In this document: in pieces, positions 53,501 through 59,790 of the stretch
Layout: the number at the start of each line of letters is the position of its first letter
How positions within the stretch are numbered: position 1 is the first letter of the stretch
From: Anaerotruncus sp. G3(2012)
Lineage (GTDB): Bacteria > Bacillota > Clostridia > Oscillospirales > Ruminococcaceae
Direction of reading: 5' to 3'
Assembly (NCBI RefSeq): GCF_000403395.2
Contig: NZ_KE159674.1
Location: 236,702 to 300,701 of the forward strand
Length of the DNA stretch: 64,000 nucleotides
The notes under the pieces: model-generated
Databases searched by the model: none
Seen by the model: the letters and a program-made list of their open reading frames with translations, nothing else
What the model was told of the DNA's origin: nothing
Translations under genes and position numbers: made by a program

Positions 53501-53672
53501 CCTCCGGTCCTGCGCCTGGGTAGGTGGTCATAACCACGAACATCGGCATTTCAATATCGGGGGTCATTTCAAGTGGGGTAGTTGCAATCGACATTGCGCC
53601 AAAGACCAGCAGCGCAAATACAATGATAATCATTGAAACCGGCCGCTTGATTGCAAGTTTTGTCAGATTCAT
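50583..53672 (-). CDS. RND-family efflux transporter (HAE1 type)
   Basis: A 1029-residue resistance-nodulation-division pump with two repeats of one plus five membrane helices and two large extracytoplasmic loops. It starts MNLTKLAIKRPVSMIIIV and has TTPLEMTPDIEMP and TYPGAGPEDVEE, as in AcrB-like proteins. The helix-4 relay DD of AcrB reads D397-S398-S399, and the helix-10 lysine position reads VVNNGILFVD. Such pumps occur in Firmicutes (SwrC type) and export drugs or lipopeptides with a membrane adaptor alone. Its ATG overlaps the adaptor stop by four bases. Substrate is unknown. Confidence 0.93.
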   Translation of the reverse strand: MNLTKLAIKRPVSMIIIVFALLVFGAMSIATTPLEMTPDIEMPMFVVMTTYPGAGPEDVEELVSKKVEDACSTLNGLKNVQSVSQENVSLVILELEYGSNMDIAHMDLQEKINRYKGLLPDNASDPIIMEMDVNGMPSVVLSASATGDINLLNYINESIVPEFEKLSGVASVDVAGGQEEYISIQLMEDRLRQYGLDIDTISALLSAANFSIPAGDADMGTQSLAVRAAVEYKTVESLRDVPIPLRSGGVIHLSDVAQIFRTSRDADSISRYNGVDNISLSITKRQSASTLDVSRTVLREVGRLNAADSGVRLDVIYDSSDMIVDSVKTVFSTLILGVLLSMLVLFLFFGDIKASLIVGSSMPISLLVTVILMKLMGFSLNVVSLGGMVIGVGMMVDSSIVVIESCFRRSSTERQDFKKCAIEGAGFVAMSIIASTITTVVVFLPISVMKGLSGQLFKQLGFTIIFSLTASLICALTLVPLFFSMFKPVERREAPISRFVRKVEVGYGNLLRHILPFKKTVVLVSILLLVGSLALIPLIHVEMMPSVDEGTIAVSAELRPGLQVGRVDEIMTDIEQLAANHPDVERYSLSTGGGSMMMGSSGGATLTAYLKGDREMSTNEVVEQWRQETREMLDCEINVESSSSSMGSMAGGGDVEVNLQGNDYDLLKTTSAEIESLMHQNSGIVRVTSTVAKGNPQAKVEIDPLKAASKGFQPAQIGSLIYKVLSGSEVTTLSQNGQEYEIWVEYPRGRFQTISDLSGLILINAAGQQVPLLDVAEINFSDSPQSITRKNNQYIVTVTGQPTEAAKYTAKAEILAQVQAMQLPNGVTLASGSMDEQMMQEFSALGMAIAIAALLVFMVMAMQFESPKFSLMVMVCVPFSLIGSFGLLYLTNSTLSMPSLMGFLTLVGTVVNNGILFVDTTNQYRSSMDMQTALLNTGRTRLRPILMTTLTTVLSMVPMSLGIGDGAEMMRGMAVVIIGGLCASTLLTLLLLPTFYLIFEGRNKGNLNNTLPPPAPVSAPAIEDTALFN

Positions 53673-55393
53673 TTAGAGCCTCCCTGCATCACTTTCAACC
53701 CCGAAGCGTAACTCTGAGCGGCAGAGGAACTGCTCTTGGAGGATGAGGATTTAGAAGAGCTGTCGCCATCCATCCGGCGGACCGTCCGGTTCGGCTCGGT
53801 GGAGAGCTGCTCCTGTGGGACAGAGGAAGCCGCAGAAGAGATAGGTTCCGATTCGGAGGAAACAACATCCTCCGGAGTGGAGGCGGTTTCTTCCGCTTCG
53901 GAGCTTTCTCCGGAGCTGGCATCGGTATCCTTCTCGGCCGCGCCAACTGCCGCCGAAACCGCGACCACCGCATTTTCATCCCCCTGTACGACAACCTCCG
54001 CACCGTCCAACAGGCGGGGATGCCATGAGGTGATGACCCGATCATTTTCCGAGAGGCCCGAGAGAACTGCGATCTCGGTTTCGCTCGAAACACCGGTCTG
54101 AACCTCAGTCTTGACCGCTTTGCCGTTCCGGTAGAGATAAACATACGGTTGTTCAGCATCGTAGTAGAGGCAGTCGATCGGCAGGATGATGCTGTCGGTT
54201 GCCTTCTGGGTGGCGGCGTAGAGCTTGACTGTGGCGCCGGTATGTAGCTGAATCTGTTCGCCGTCTATGCTCGCCTTAATATTGAACAGGCCGGTCTGTG
54301 CATCAACCGCAGTGGGAATTTCAGTGATGGTGCCGACAGTTGTCTGACCGCCTGCTTCAATCTCGATCTCCTCACCGATCGAAAGGTTTTGCATCACCGA
54401 CTCGGAAACCCCAAATCGCACAGTCATGATGCTTTTGTTCGAGATCACATAGGAAGGCTGTCCGGAAGGGGCGGGGTTCTGTTCAGACACATTTTTCTGT
54501 TCGATGATCCCGGAGATCGGCGCGGTGACCCGGGTGTACTCGATCGACTTGGCCTGGATCTGAAGCTGTGCTTCTGAGACCGCTTCCGCATCCTCACGGG
54601 AGACGCCAGCAGTCAGGTCGTAGGCCTCCTTTGCGGCATTGTAGCTGTTTTTGGCGTTGCGGTAAGCGGTGCGTGCTGAGCGAAGCTGCGGATCATCGTC
54701 GTCCTCCAACTCGTCTACCCTATCACGCGCATAGACATACTGCTCATAGGCAGTGGTGCGGGCGTTTTCCTTCTGTACAAGAAGTCTGTCCCGATCGGCG
54801 TCCGCGCCGTAAGTCGCCTTCAGTTCTTCGGCGGACATTCCGGAAATCCGGTCAAGCTCGAGGTCGAGATTTTCCATCTCCTTCTCAAACTTCTCGACAT
54901 TCCGCTGCTGCCGTTCGATCTCGTCCGCGACCCCGTCGTTGAGGTTTTTCAGGTTGTCGCGGGCGGTGTTGAGCGCGCTCTGGGCGGCGTTCAGGCTGGA
55001 CTTCATCGTGACGAGCTGGGTGTCGTACCCACTGCCCAGCTGTGCATCTGCCGCGATGCGGGCCGCATTATACTGGAGCTGCGCCATCTCGGGATCAATC
55101 TCAAAAAGCAGCTGTCCTTTCTGCACTGGTTCCCCGATCTCGAAATAGGTGCGCAGGACGGTGCCGCTTGCCTTAGGGAACACCTGCACCGATTCCTCAG
55201 GCTGCACCGTACCGATAAAAGAGGTGGTCTGGGCAAGGCTGCCGCGGATAGGTTTGGCGACACTGACGTTGATTTCAGAAAGCTGCGCGGCAACAGGGGC
55301 GGTATCGTCGGGACCCATGCGGGACAGGAACCCGACAGCGGCAACGCCGCCAACAACTGCGCAGCACAAAAGTACTCCGGTGATCTTTTTCAA
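53669..55393 (-). CDS. RND periplasmic-type adaptor (membrane fusion protein)
   Basis: A 574-residue HlyD/AcrA-type adaptor. An N-terminal membrane anchor (residues 5-25) is followed by a split lipoyl domain (GTVQPEESVQVFPKASG and APISGIIEQKNVSEQNPA). A long coiled coil rich in A, E, R and D lies between (about residues 105-285). Beta-barrel and proximal domains follow. The last 110 or so residues are a Ser/Glu-rich, low-complexity tail ending in a SSSKSSSSKSSSS run, unusual for this family. It is translated first of the pair. It is divergent from a response regulator gene. Confidence 0.9.
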   Translation of the reverse strand: MKKITGVLLCCAVVGGVAAVGFLSRMGPDDTAPVAAQLSEINVSVAKPIRGSLAQTTSFIGTVQPEESVQVFPKASGTVLRTYFEIGEPVQKGQLLFEIDPEMAQLQYNAARIAADAQLGSGYDTQLVTMKSSLNAAQSALNTARDNLKNLNDGVADEIERQQRNVEKFEKEMENLDLELDRISGMSAEELKATYGADADRDRLLVQKENARTTAYEQYVYARDRVDELEDDDDPQLRSARTAYRNAKNSYNAAKEAYDLTAGVSREDAEAVSEAQLQIQAKSIEYTRVTAPISGIIEQKNVSEQNPAPSGQPSYVISNKSIMTVRFGVSESVMQNLSIGEEIEIEAGGQTTVGTITEIPTAVDAQTGLFNIKASIDGEQIQLHTGATVKLYAATQKATDSIILPIDCLYYDAEQPYVYLYRNGKAVKTEVQTGVSSETEIAVLSGLSENDRVITSWHPRLLDGAEVVVQGDENAVVAVSAAVGAAEKDTDASSGESSEAEETASTPEDVVSSESEPISSAASSVPQEQLSTEPNRTVRRMDGDSSSKSSSSKSSSSAAQSYASGLKVMQGGSK

Positions 55394-55433
55394 TGGGAGA
55401 ACCTCCTATTTACTTATTGAGATATATTCAACA

Positions 55434-55463
55434 CACTTCAAAACGGGTATCCGTTTTGAAGTG
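55434..55463. repeat. Perfect 13-bp inverted repeat at the edge of repeat copy 2
   Basis: CACTTCAAAACGG (55434-55446) and CCGTTTTGAAGTG (55451-55463) are exact complements around GTAT. It abuts the degenerate repeat and could be an end of that element or an mRNA hairpin in the adaptor leader. Confidence 0.75.
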
Positions 55464-55578
55464 GCAGGCAAAAGTCCGCCAGCACGCAAAGCGCGCCAGG
55501 TGATGAAGCAGGGCTGCTTGCAACAGTCCTCTGCGGCGCTCCCGCCGCAGGCTTGAAAGAATCAGTTTGGTTCTTTTC
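55463..55578 (-). repeat. Degenerate interspersed repeat, copy 2
   Basis: The minus strand of this stretch matches 31484-31605 in order: CTGATTCTTTCAA, GCGCCGCAG, GCCCTGCTTCA and GTGCTGGCGGACTTTTGCC. Both copies lie between genes and point in opposite directions. A 68-residue minus frame across it (55438-55644) has no ribosome site and is not called as a gene. Confidence 0.6.
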
Positions 55579-55689
55579 AAACGCTTCCCTTATAATTCTG
55601 ATATAGTTTACAGCCGGATTATGAACCAAGTATGGACTGTGCAACCATTTGTGTGAAAAATCTGTGAACGAGGTGTTATATTTGTGTTT

Positions 55690-55736
55690 TTGAGAAAACC
55701 CCTATCATTCTATCATATTTTCTGGTAGGATGGTAG
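55690..55736 (+). promoter_or_regulatory. Candidate promoter and 13-bp hairpin before the response regulator
   Basis: TTGAGA (55690-55695) and TCATAT (55713-55718) have a 17-base spacer. CTATCATTCTATC (55702-55714) can pair fully, with three G-U pairs, with GGTAGGATGGTAG (55724-55736). The arm overlaps the -10 region, so it could act as an operator as DNA or as a leader hairpin as RNA. Confidence 0.4.
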
Positions 55737-55764
55737 CAGGAATTTTTGAAAAAGGAGGAATCGT

Positions 55765-56442
55765 ATGGCGGTAATTTTGGTCGTGGATGACAACCAGAAA
55801 ATTCGCAGGCTGATCGATATTTATCTGCGCCGGGAAGGGTTTTCCACCCTGCTTGCCGAAACCGGGGATCAGGCTCTGCACTTGCTGGGGGAGCAGGCGG
55901 TCGACCTGATGATCGTTGACATCATGATGCCGGGGATGGACGGTTATGCGCTGGTTCGGCAGCTCCGGGAAAATCGGATGGAGATACCGGTACTGATGGC
56001 GACCGCCAAAACCGAGTTCGTGGACAAAAAAGAAGGGTTTGAGGCGGGCGCAGACGATTATATGACCAAACCGGTTGATCTGGAAGAACTGGTTCTGCGG
56101 GTGCGGGCGCTGCTCCGACGCAGCCGGATTTACAGCGAGAATCAAATACGGATCGGCGAGGTGACACTCGATTATAATACGCTCGAGGTCCGGCTCCCGG
56201 GGGAGACAGTCGTGCTTCCGCAAAAGGAATTTTACCTGCTTTACAAGTTGTTCTCCTATCCCAACCGGATTTTTACCCGCCAGGAGCTGATGGATGAAAT
56301 CTGGGGATTTGACAGTGAAACCAGCCCCCGTACCGTAGACGTGCACATCAAGCGGCTGCGGGAGCGGTTCGAGCAGGTACCGGATCTGGAGATTTCCACC
56401 ATTCGGGGCCTTGGCTATAAAGGGGTGCAGAAGGGTACATGA
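55765..56442 (+). CDS. OmpR/PhoB-family response regulator
   Basis: A 225-residue two-domain regulator. The receiver has the acidic pair in LVVDDNQ, the phosphoacceptor aspartate in MIVDIMMPGMDG, threonine/alanine at MATAKT and the lysine in DDYMTKPVD. The C-terminal winged helix has PQKEFYLLYKLFSYPNRIFTRQ (first 20 residues of it) and ends STIRGLGYKG. AAAGGAGGAA precedes the ATG. The stop overlaps the kinase start (ATGA). Divergence from the RND adaptor suggests, but does not prove, that this pair controls the pump. Confidence 0.94.
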   Translation: MAVILVVDDNQKIRRLIDIYLRREGFSTLLAETGDQALHLLGEQAVDLMIVDIMMPGMDGYALVRQLRENRMEIPVLMATAKTEFVDKKEGFEAGADDYMTKPVDLEELVLRVRALLRRSRIYSENQIRIGEVTLDYNTLEVRLPGETVVLPQKEFYLLYKLFSYPNRIFTRQELMDEIWGFDSETSPRTVDVHIKRLRERFEQVPDLEISTIRGLGYKGVQKGT

Positions 56443-57749
56443 AAAAGCGCTGCAAACGCCGCAGTACGGTTTACCATCAGGTTGTGGGTCTGCTCTGTCT
56501 GATAATGCTGGTCACTACGGCGGTCCCAACAGTCATGTTTTCCCATTTCTCCAGACGGGCGTTCGCCGGCGATGTACAAAATCAGGTGCTGTCCAGTATT
56601 GACACTGTAGCGGATTATCTGGAACAGCACCACCTGCCCCTTTCGGACATTGACGAGCTGCTCAGTTTTGAGCGTCTCCGGCTTCGGATACTGGATGATC
56701 TTTCCCCGCTTGAGCTGGACAAAGAGGAACAGAGAAGGCTCGCGGCTGATGGCTACCTTGTGTTCTCCCGGACCAGTGGGAACGGTCTACCTCATGCGAT
56801 GCTCAACCGGTATAAGGACAGCTATATCCTGGTTCAGGCGGACATGGAACCGATCTTCCGACTCTCCCGTCAGACCAAATTGCTTTCGCTGCTGCTTACC
56901 CTGCTGATCGGCCTTATCGCCGCGATGATCGGTGGCTACCGCCTGCTGGTGCCGGTGCGTATGCTGGACGAGGCAACCCGTAAGGTCGCGGCAGGGGATT
57001 TTACCGTCCGGATTCCCGCCCCAAAGCGCATGGATGAGATTGGTTCGCTGATCGAGAGTTTTAACACCATGACACGGGAGCTTGGCAGTGTTGAGATGCT
57101 CCGCAGCAACTTTGTTTCGGACATCTCACATGAGTTCAAGACGCCGCTGACCGCCATCGAAGGATATGCCAAACTGCTTGAGGGGGATTGCAGCCCAGAG
57201 GAACGCAGGGAATATGTGGGGACGATCACCGACGAAACCCGCAGGCTGTCGGTTCTGGTGGCGAACATTCTGATGATTAACCGGCTGGATAAAGGCAATA
57301 TCCCATCCGAGCGGCATCCAGTGCGGATTGACGAGCAGATTCGGCATGCGCTTGCCCTCTGTGAGGCGGGCTGGACCGGAAAAAATTTGGAGTTGGACCT
57401 CGAACTGGATGAAATTTATTTTGCAGGTTATGAGTCGTTATTGATGCAGGTGTGGGCGAACCTGATCGACAATGCGGTAAAGTTTTCTCCGGATGGAGGA
57501 CGGATTTCCCTGGCTCTGCACCAGAAAGGGGGGCGGGTGGTGTTTGTCATCTGCAACGATGGGGACAACATTCCGGAGGAAAGCAGACCGCATCTGTTTG
57601 AGCAGTTTTATAAGGCCGATCCTTCCCGAGGAGGAGAGGGAAACGGTCTGGGGCTTTCGATCGTCAAGCGGGTAGCGGAGTTGCATGGTGGGGAAGTATC
57701 TGTAGAAAACCTGCCCGGAAGCGGCGTGCGTTTTACCATATTCTTGTAA
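56439..57749 (+). CDS. Sensor histidine kinase
   Basis: A 436-residue membrane kinase. Two membrane helices (about residues 12-33 and 146-166) bracket an extracytoplasmic sensor domain of about 110 residues with no recognised fold. A HAMP domain (YRLLVPVRMLDEATRKVAAG), the phosphoacceptor SDISHEFKTPLTAIEG, the N box LIDNAVKFSPDGG, and the G boxes GDNIPEESRPHLFEQF and GNGLGLSIVKRVAELHGG follow. Partner of the overlapping response regulator. A small terminator follows. Confidence 0.94.
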   Translation: MKKRCKRRSTVYHQVVGLLCLIMLVTTAVPTVMFSHFSRRAFAGDVQNQVLSSIDTVADYLEQHHLPLSDIDELLSFERLRLRILDDLSPLELDKEEQRRLAADGYLVFSRTSGNGLPHAMLNRYKDSYILVQADMEPIFRLSRQTKLLSLLLTLLIGLIAAMIGGYRLLVPVRMLDEATRKVAAGDFTVRIPAPKRMDEIGSLIESFNTMTRELGSVEMLRSNFVSDISHEFKTPLTAIEGYAKLLEGDCSPEERREYVGTITDETRRLSVLVANILMINRLDKGNIPSERHPVRIDEQIRHALALCEAGWTGKNLELDLELDEIYFAGYESLLMQVWANLIDNAVKFSPDGGRISLALHQKGGRVVFVICNDGDNIPEESRPHLFEQFYKADPSRGGEGNGLGLSIVKRVAELHGGEVSVENLPGSGVRFTIFL

Positions 57750-57752
57750 GGG

Positions 57753-57775
57753 ATTCAGGTCTTGCCTGATTTTTT
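57753..57775 (+). terminator. Short terminator after the histidine kinase
   Basis: TCAGG (57755-57759) pairs with CCTGA (57765-57769), followed by TTTTTT. The stem is short but the T run is good. Confidence 0.6.
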
Positions 57776-57867
57776 GCCTGGGAAATCGCATCAGAAGTTT
57801 TCTCCCACTTTTGACTGTGCCCTGTGGGACAAGAAATATAGTTCAGGAAAAGAAAGGGGCCTTTTTT

Positions 57868-58302
57868 ATGAGAGACGCAGAAAAAACCATTGGAAATCTA
57901 ATGGATAAACAGTCGGTCTGCTTTTTGGGCGCGATTGATAAGGAGGGGTTCCCGAGCGTCAAGGCGATGCTCCAACCGCGCGAACGGGAGGGAATTCACA
58001 CCTTCTGGCTGACCACAAACATCTCGTCGCTGCATGTGGCGCAGTACCGCGAGAATCCTGCGGCTTGCCTTTATTTCTGTGACCGGCGTTTTTTCCGAGG
58101 TGCGCTGTTGACCGGTACCATAGAGATATTGACCGACTCTGAGTCCCGCTACCGGATCTGGCGGGAAGGGGATACGGCCTACTATCCGCAGGGCCCGGAT
58201 GACCCAGACTACTGTGTATTGCGTTTTACCGCCCGGTCAGGACGGTATTACCACAACTTCAAGTCCGAAGATTTTGCAATACAAGAAACTATTGGAAACT
58301 GA
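57868..58302 (+). CDS. Pyridoxamine 5'-phosphate oxidase-like FMN-binding protein
   Basis: A 144-residue split-barrel flavin-binding protein of the general-stress type. It has the strand FLGAIDKEGFPSVKAML, TFWLTTNISSLHVAQYRENPA and ACLYFCDRRFFRGALLTGTI, which are typical of this family. It is too short to be a true PdxH. Function may be flavin- or F420-dependent reduction or heme-related; not determined. The ATG at 57868 follows AGAAAGGGGCC; an upstream ATG-type extension to 57811 has no ribosome site. sigG follows after 74 bases. Confidence 0.85.
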   Translation: MRDAEKTIGNLMDKQSVCFLGAIDKEGFPSVKAMLQPREREGIHTFWLTTNISSLHVAQYRENPAACLYFCDRRFFRGALLTGTIEILTDSESRYRIWREGDTAYYPQGPDDPDYCVLRFTARSGRYYHNFKSEDFAIQETIGN

Positions 58303-58310
58303 AAAATCCT

Positions 58311-58340
58311 GCATGATCTTCCCGCGCACTGCCCATACTT
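58311..58340 (+). promoter_or_regulatory. Candidate sigma-F-type promoter for sigG
   Basis: GCATG (58311-58315) and GCCCATACTT (58331-58340) with a 15-base spacer resemble the forespore sigma-F pattern (GYATA, 15-16 bases, GGnnAnAnT), with one mismatch in each element. In B. subtilis sigG is transcribed by sigma-F, so the position is as expected. Confidence 0.5.
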
Positions 58341-58376
58341 TTCTCGAATGTAGAGAGTATAAGGGGTGCGCGGGAT

Positions 58377-59147
58377 TTGTATATCAATAAAGTGGAAATC
58401 TGCGGGGTAAACACCTCCAAACTGACTGTCCTGAAGGAAAAGGAAAAGATCGAACTGCTAAAAAGAATTCGTGCGGGAGATCAGGCGGCGCGGGACGAGA
58501 TGATAAACGGCAATCTTCGGCTGGTGCTGTCGGTCGTGCAGAAATTCACCAACCGGGGGGAAAACCTCGATGATCTGTTTCAGGTGGGATGTATTGGCCT
58601 GATTAAAGCGATCGACAATTTTGATCCGAACCAAAATGTCCGGTTTTCTACCTATGGCGTGCCGATGATTATCGGGGAAATCCGGCGGCATCTGCGGGAC
58701 AACAACGCGGTGCGGGTGAGCCGTTCACTCCGGGACATGGCATATAAGGCGATGCAGGCCAAAGAGGCGCTGATGAACCGCAACTCCCGGGAGCCGACGG
58801 TTGATGAGATCGCAAAGGAAATGGGGGTTAAGAAGGAGGATGTCGTGCTTGCACTCGAGGCGATCGTCGAACCGATGTCCCTCTACGAACCGGTCTATTC
58901 GGATGGCGGGGACACCATCTTTGTGATGGACCAGGTGGGGGATAAAAATGGTGAGAGCGACTGGATGGACGAAATCGCGATCAAGGAGGCGATGAAGAGT
59001 CTCGGAGAACGGGAAAAAAAGATTTTGTCCCTGCGCTTTTTTGTCGGCAAAACACAGATGGAGGTTGCAAAAGAGATCGGGATTTCCCAAGCGCAGGTAT
59101 CGAGGCTGGAAAAAGGCGCACTGGAATGGATTAAAAAGCATATTTGA
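58377..59147 (+). CDS. sigG: Forespore sigma factor SigG
   Basis: RNA polymerase sigma factor for late forespore genes. The 256-residue protein begins with the strongly SigG-specific INKVEICGVNTSKLTVL, which distinguishes it from SigF. Region 2 has DEMINGNLRLVLSVVQKF and DLFQVGCIGLIKAIDNFD with FSTYGVPMIIGEIRR. Region 3 has SLRDMAYKA, and region 4 EREKKILSLRFFVGKTQMEVAKE followed by SQAQVSRLEK. The start is TTG, eight bases after AAGGGGTG. spoIIGA and sigE, neighbours in B. subtilis, are not here. It is the clearest sign that the host makes endospores. Confidence 0.94.
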   Translation: MYINKVEICGVNTSKLTVLKEKEKIELLKRIRAGDQAARDEMINGNLRLVLSVVQKFTNRGENLDDLFQVGCIGLIKAIDNFDPNQNVRFSTYGVPMIIGEIRRHLRDNNAVRVSRSLRDMAYKAMQAKEALMNRNSREPTVDEIAKEMGVKKEDVVLALEAIVEPMSLYEPVYSDGGDTIFVMDQVGDKNGESDWMDEIAIKEAMKSLGEREKKILSLRFFVGKTQMEVAKEIGISQAQVSRLEKGALEWIKKHI

Positions 59148-59177
59148 AGTTCATAGGCCAATTTTACCAGTCCCACA

Positions 59178-59206
59178 TTGACACTCAAAACTGGAAATGA
59201 TAAAAT
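59178..59206 (+). promoter_or_regulatory. Promoter of the DUF6440-like gene
   Basis: Consensus TTGACA (59178-59183) and TAAAAT (59201-59206) with a 17-base spacer, 37 bases before the start codon. Confidence 0.75.
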
Positions 59207-59242
59207 AAAGCGATCAATTTGGGATTGGCAGGAGGCTTTTTT

Positions 59243-59404
59243 ATGGATCGTTTTGAAAAAGTTTACAGCCAGGGTATCATTGATGTAATTGAAATCTGGG
59301 TCGACACAGAGACGGGTGTCAATTATATGTTCCACAGGAATGGAAATGCAGCAGGCTTAACGCCATTGATCGACAAGGACGGAAACCCTGTCGTAACGCA
59401 ATAA
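59243..59404 (+). CDS. Small DUF6440-like protein
   Basis: A 53-residue soluble protein: FEKVYSQGIIDVIEIWVD, then TGVNYMFHRNGNAAGL and LIDKDGNPVV. It matches my memory of the DUF6440 family, single-domain beta-rich proteins of unknown function in Firmicutes. It has a good GGAGGC ribosome site and its own strong promoter. It stands alone before the alaS T-box leader. Confidence 0.75.
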   Translation: MDRFEKVYSQGIIDVIEIWVDTETGVNYMFHRNGNAAGLTPLIDKDGNPVVTQ

Positions 59405-59490
59405 CGTCTGGATGGTTGGGCATTTTGACAAAGTGTTCATAAAATCAGGCATTAGCAGCGCGAAAAAATGCACAGAACAGGCGTAAACGG

Positions 59491-59519
59491 TTGACTTTTC
59501 CAGAGCTAGGGTATATACT
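59491..59519 (+). promoter_or_regulatory. Promoter of alaS
   Basis: TTGACT (59491-59496) and TATACT (59514-59519) with a 17-base spacer. Predicted transcription start near 59526, the beginning of the T-box leader. Confidence 0.8.
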
Positions 59520-59525
59520 GTTTGG

Positions 59526-59757
59526 CATATGGCGATGATGGGATTAACCACCGCATGTTTGCCCCAGAGAAGCGGCCCTTGGGCTGTGAGGCCGCTGCAA
59601 AACCCCGGTGGAAGCCATCCCTGAGCCTTCCGGCGCGGAGCCGGACGCGGTGCGAGCGTTAATCCTCTTGAGCGGCGCAATTGCGCAATATGGGTGGTAC
59701 CGCGGAAGGTGTTTATTACGCTTTTCGTCCCATTTTATGGGGCGGGGGCGTTTTTTA
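59526..59757 (+). promoter_or_regulatory. T-box riboswitch (tRNA-Ala) controlling alaS
   Basis: The T-box sequence GGGTGGTACCGCGG is at 59692-59705; its TGGT pairs with the ACCA end of uncharged tRNA-Ala. The proposed specifier is GCC at 59614-59616, in GGAAGCCATCCC, where ATCCC closes stem I with GGGAT near 59541. A terminator (ACGCTTTTCGTCCCA with TGGGGCGGGGGCGT, 59718-59750) is followed by TTTTTT. Uncharged tRNA-Ala should favour the antiterminator and alaS expression. Confidence 0.9.
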
Positions 59758-59790
59758 TTTTGTCACAATTTTAAAGGAGCGATAGAGACA

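Larger units (their letters stand above)
55394..55764. other. Divergent intergenic region between adaptor and response regulator
   Basis: About 370 bases holding, from left to right, the adaptor ribosome site (AGGAGG near 55400 on the minus strand), a 13-bp palindrome (55434-55463), repeat copy 2 (55463-55578) and the response-regulator promoter with an overlapping hairpin (55690-55736). No gene is supported. Confidence 0.6.

Noticed and set aside
58377-59147. Calling this sigma factor SigF
   Set aside because: The N-terminal INKVEICGVNTSKL block is specific to SigG and there are no spoIIA genes next to it.
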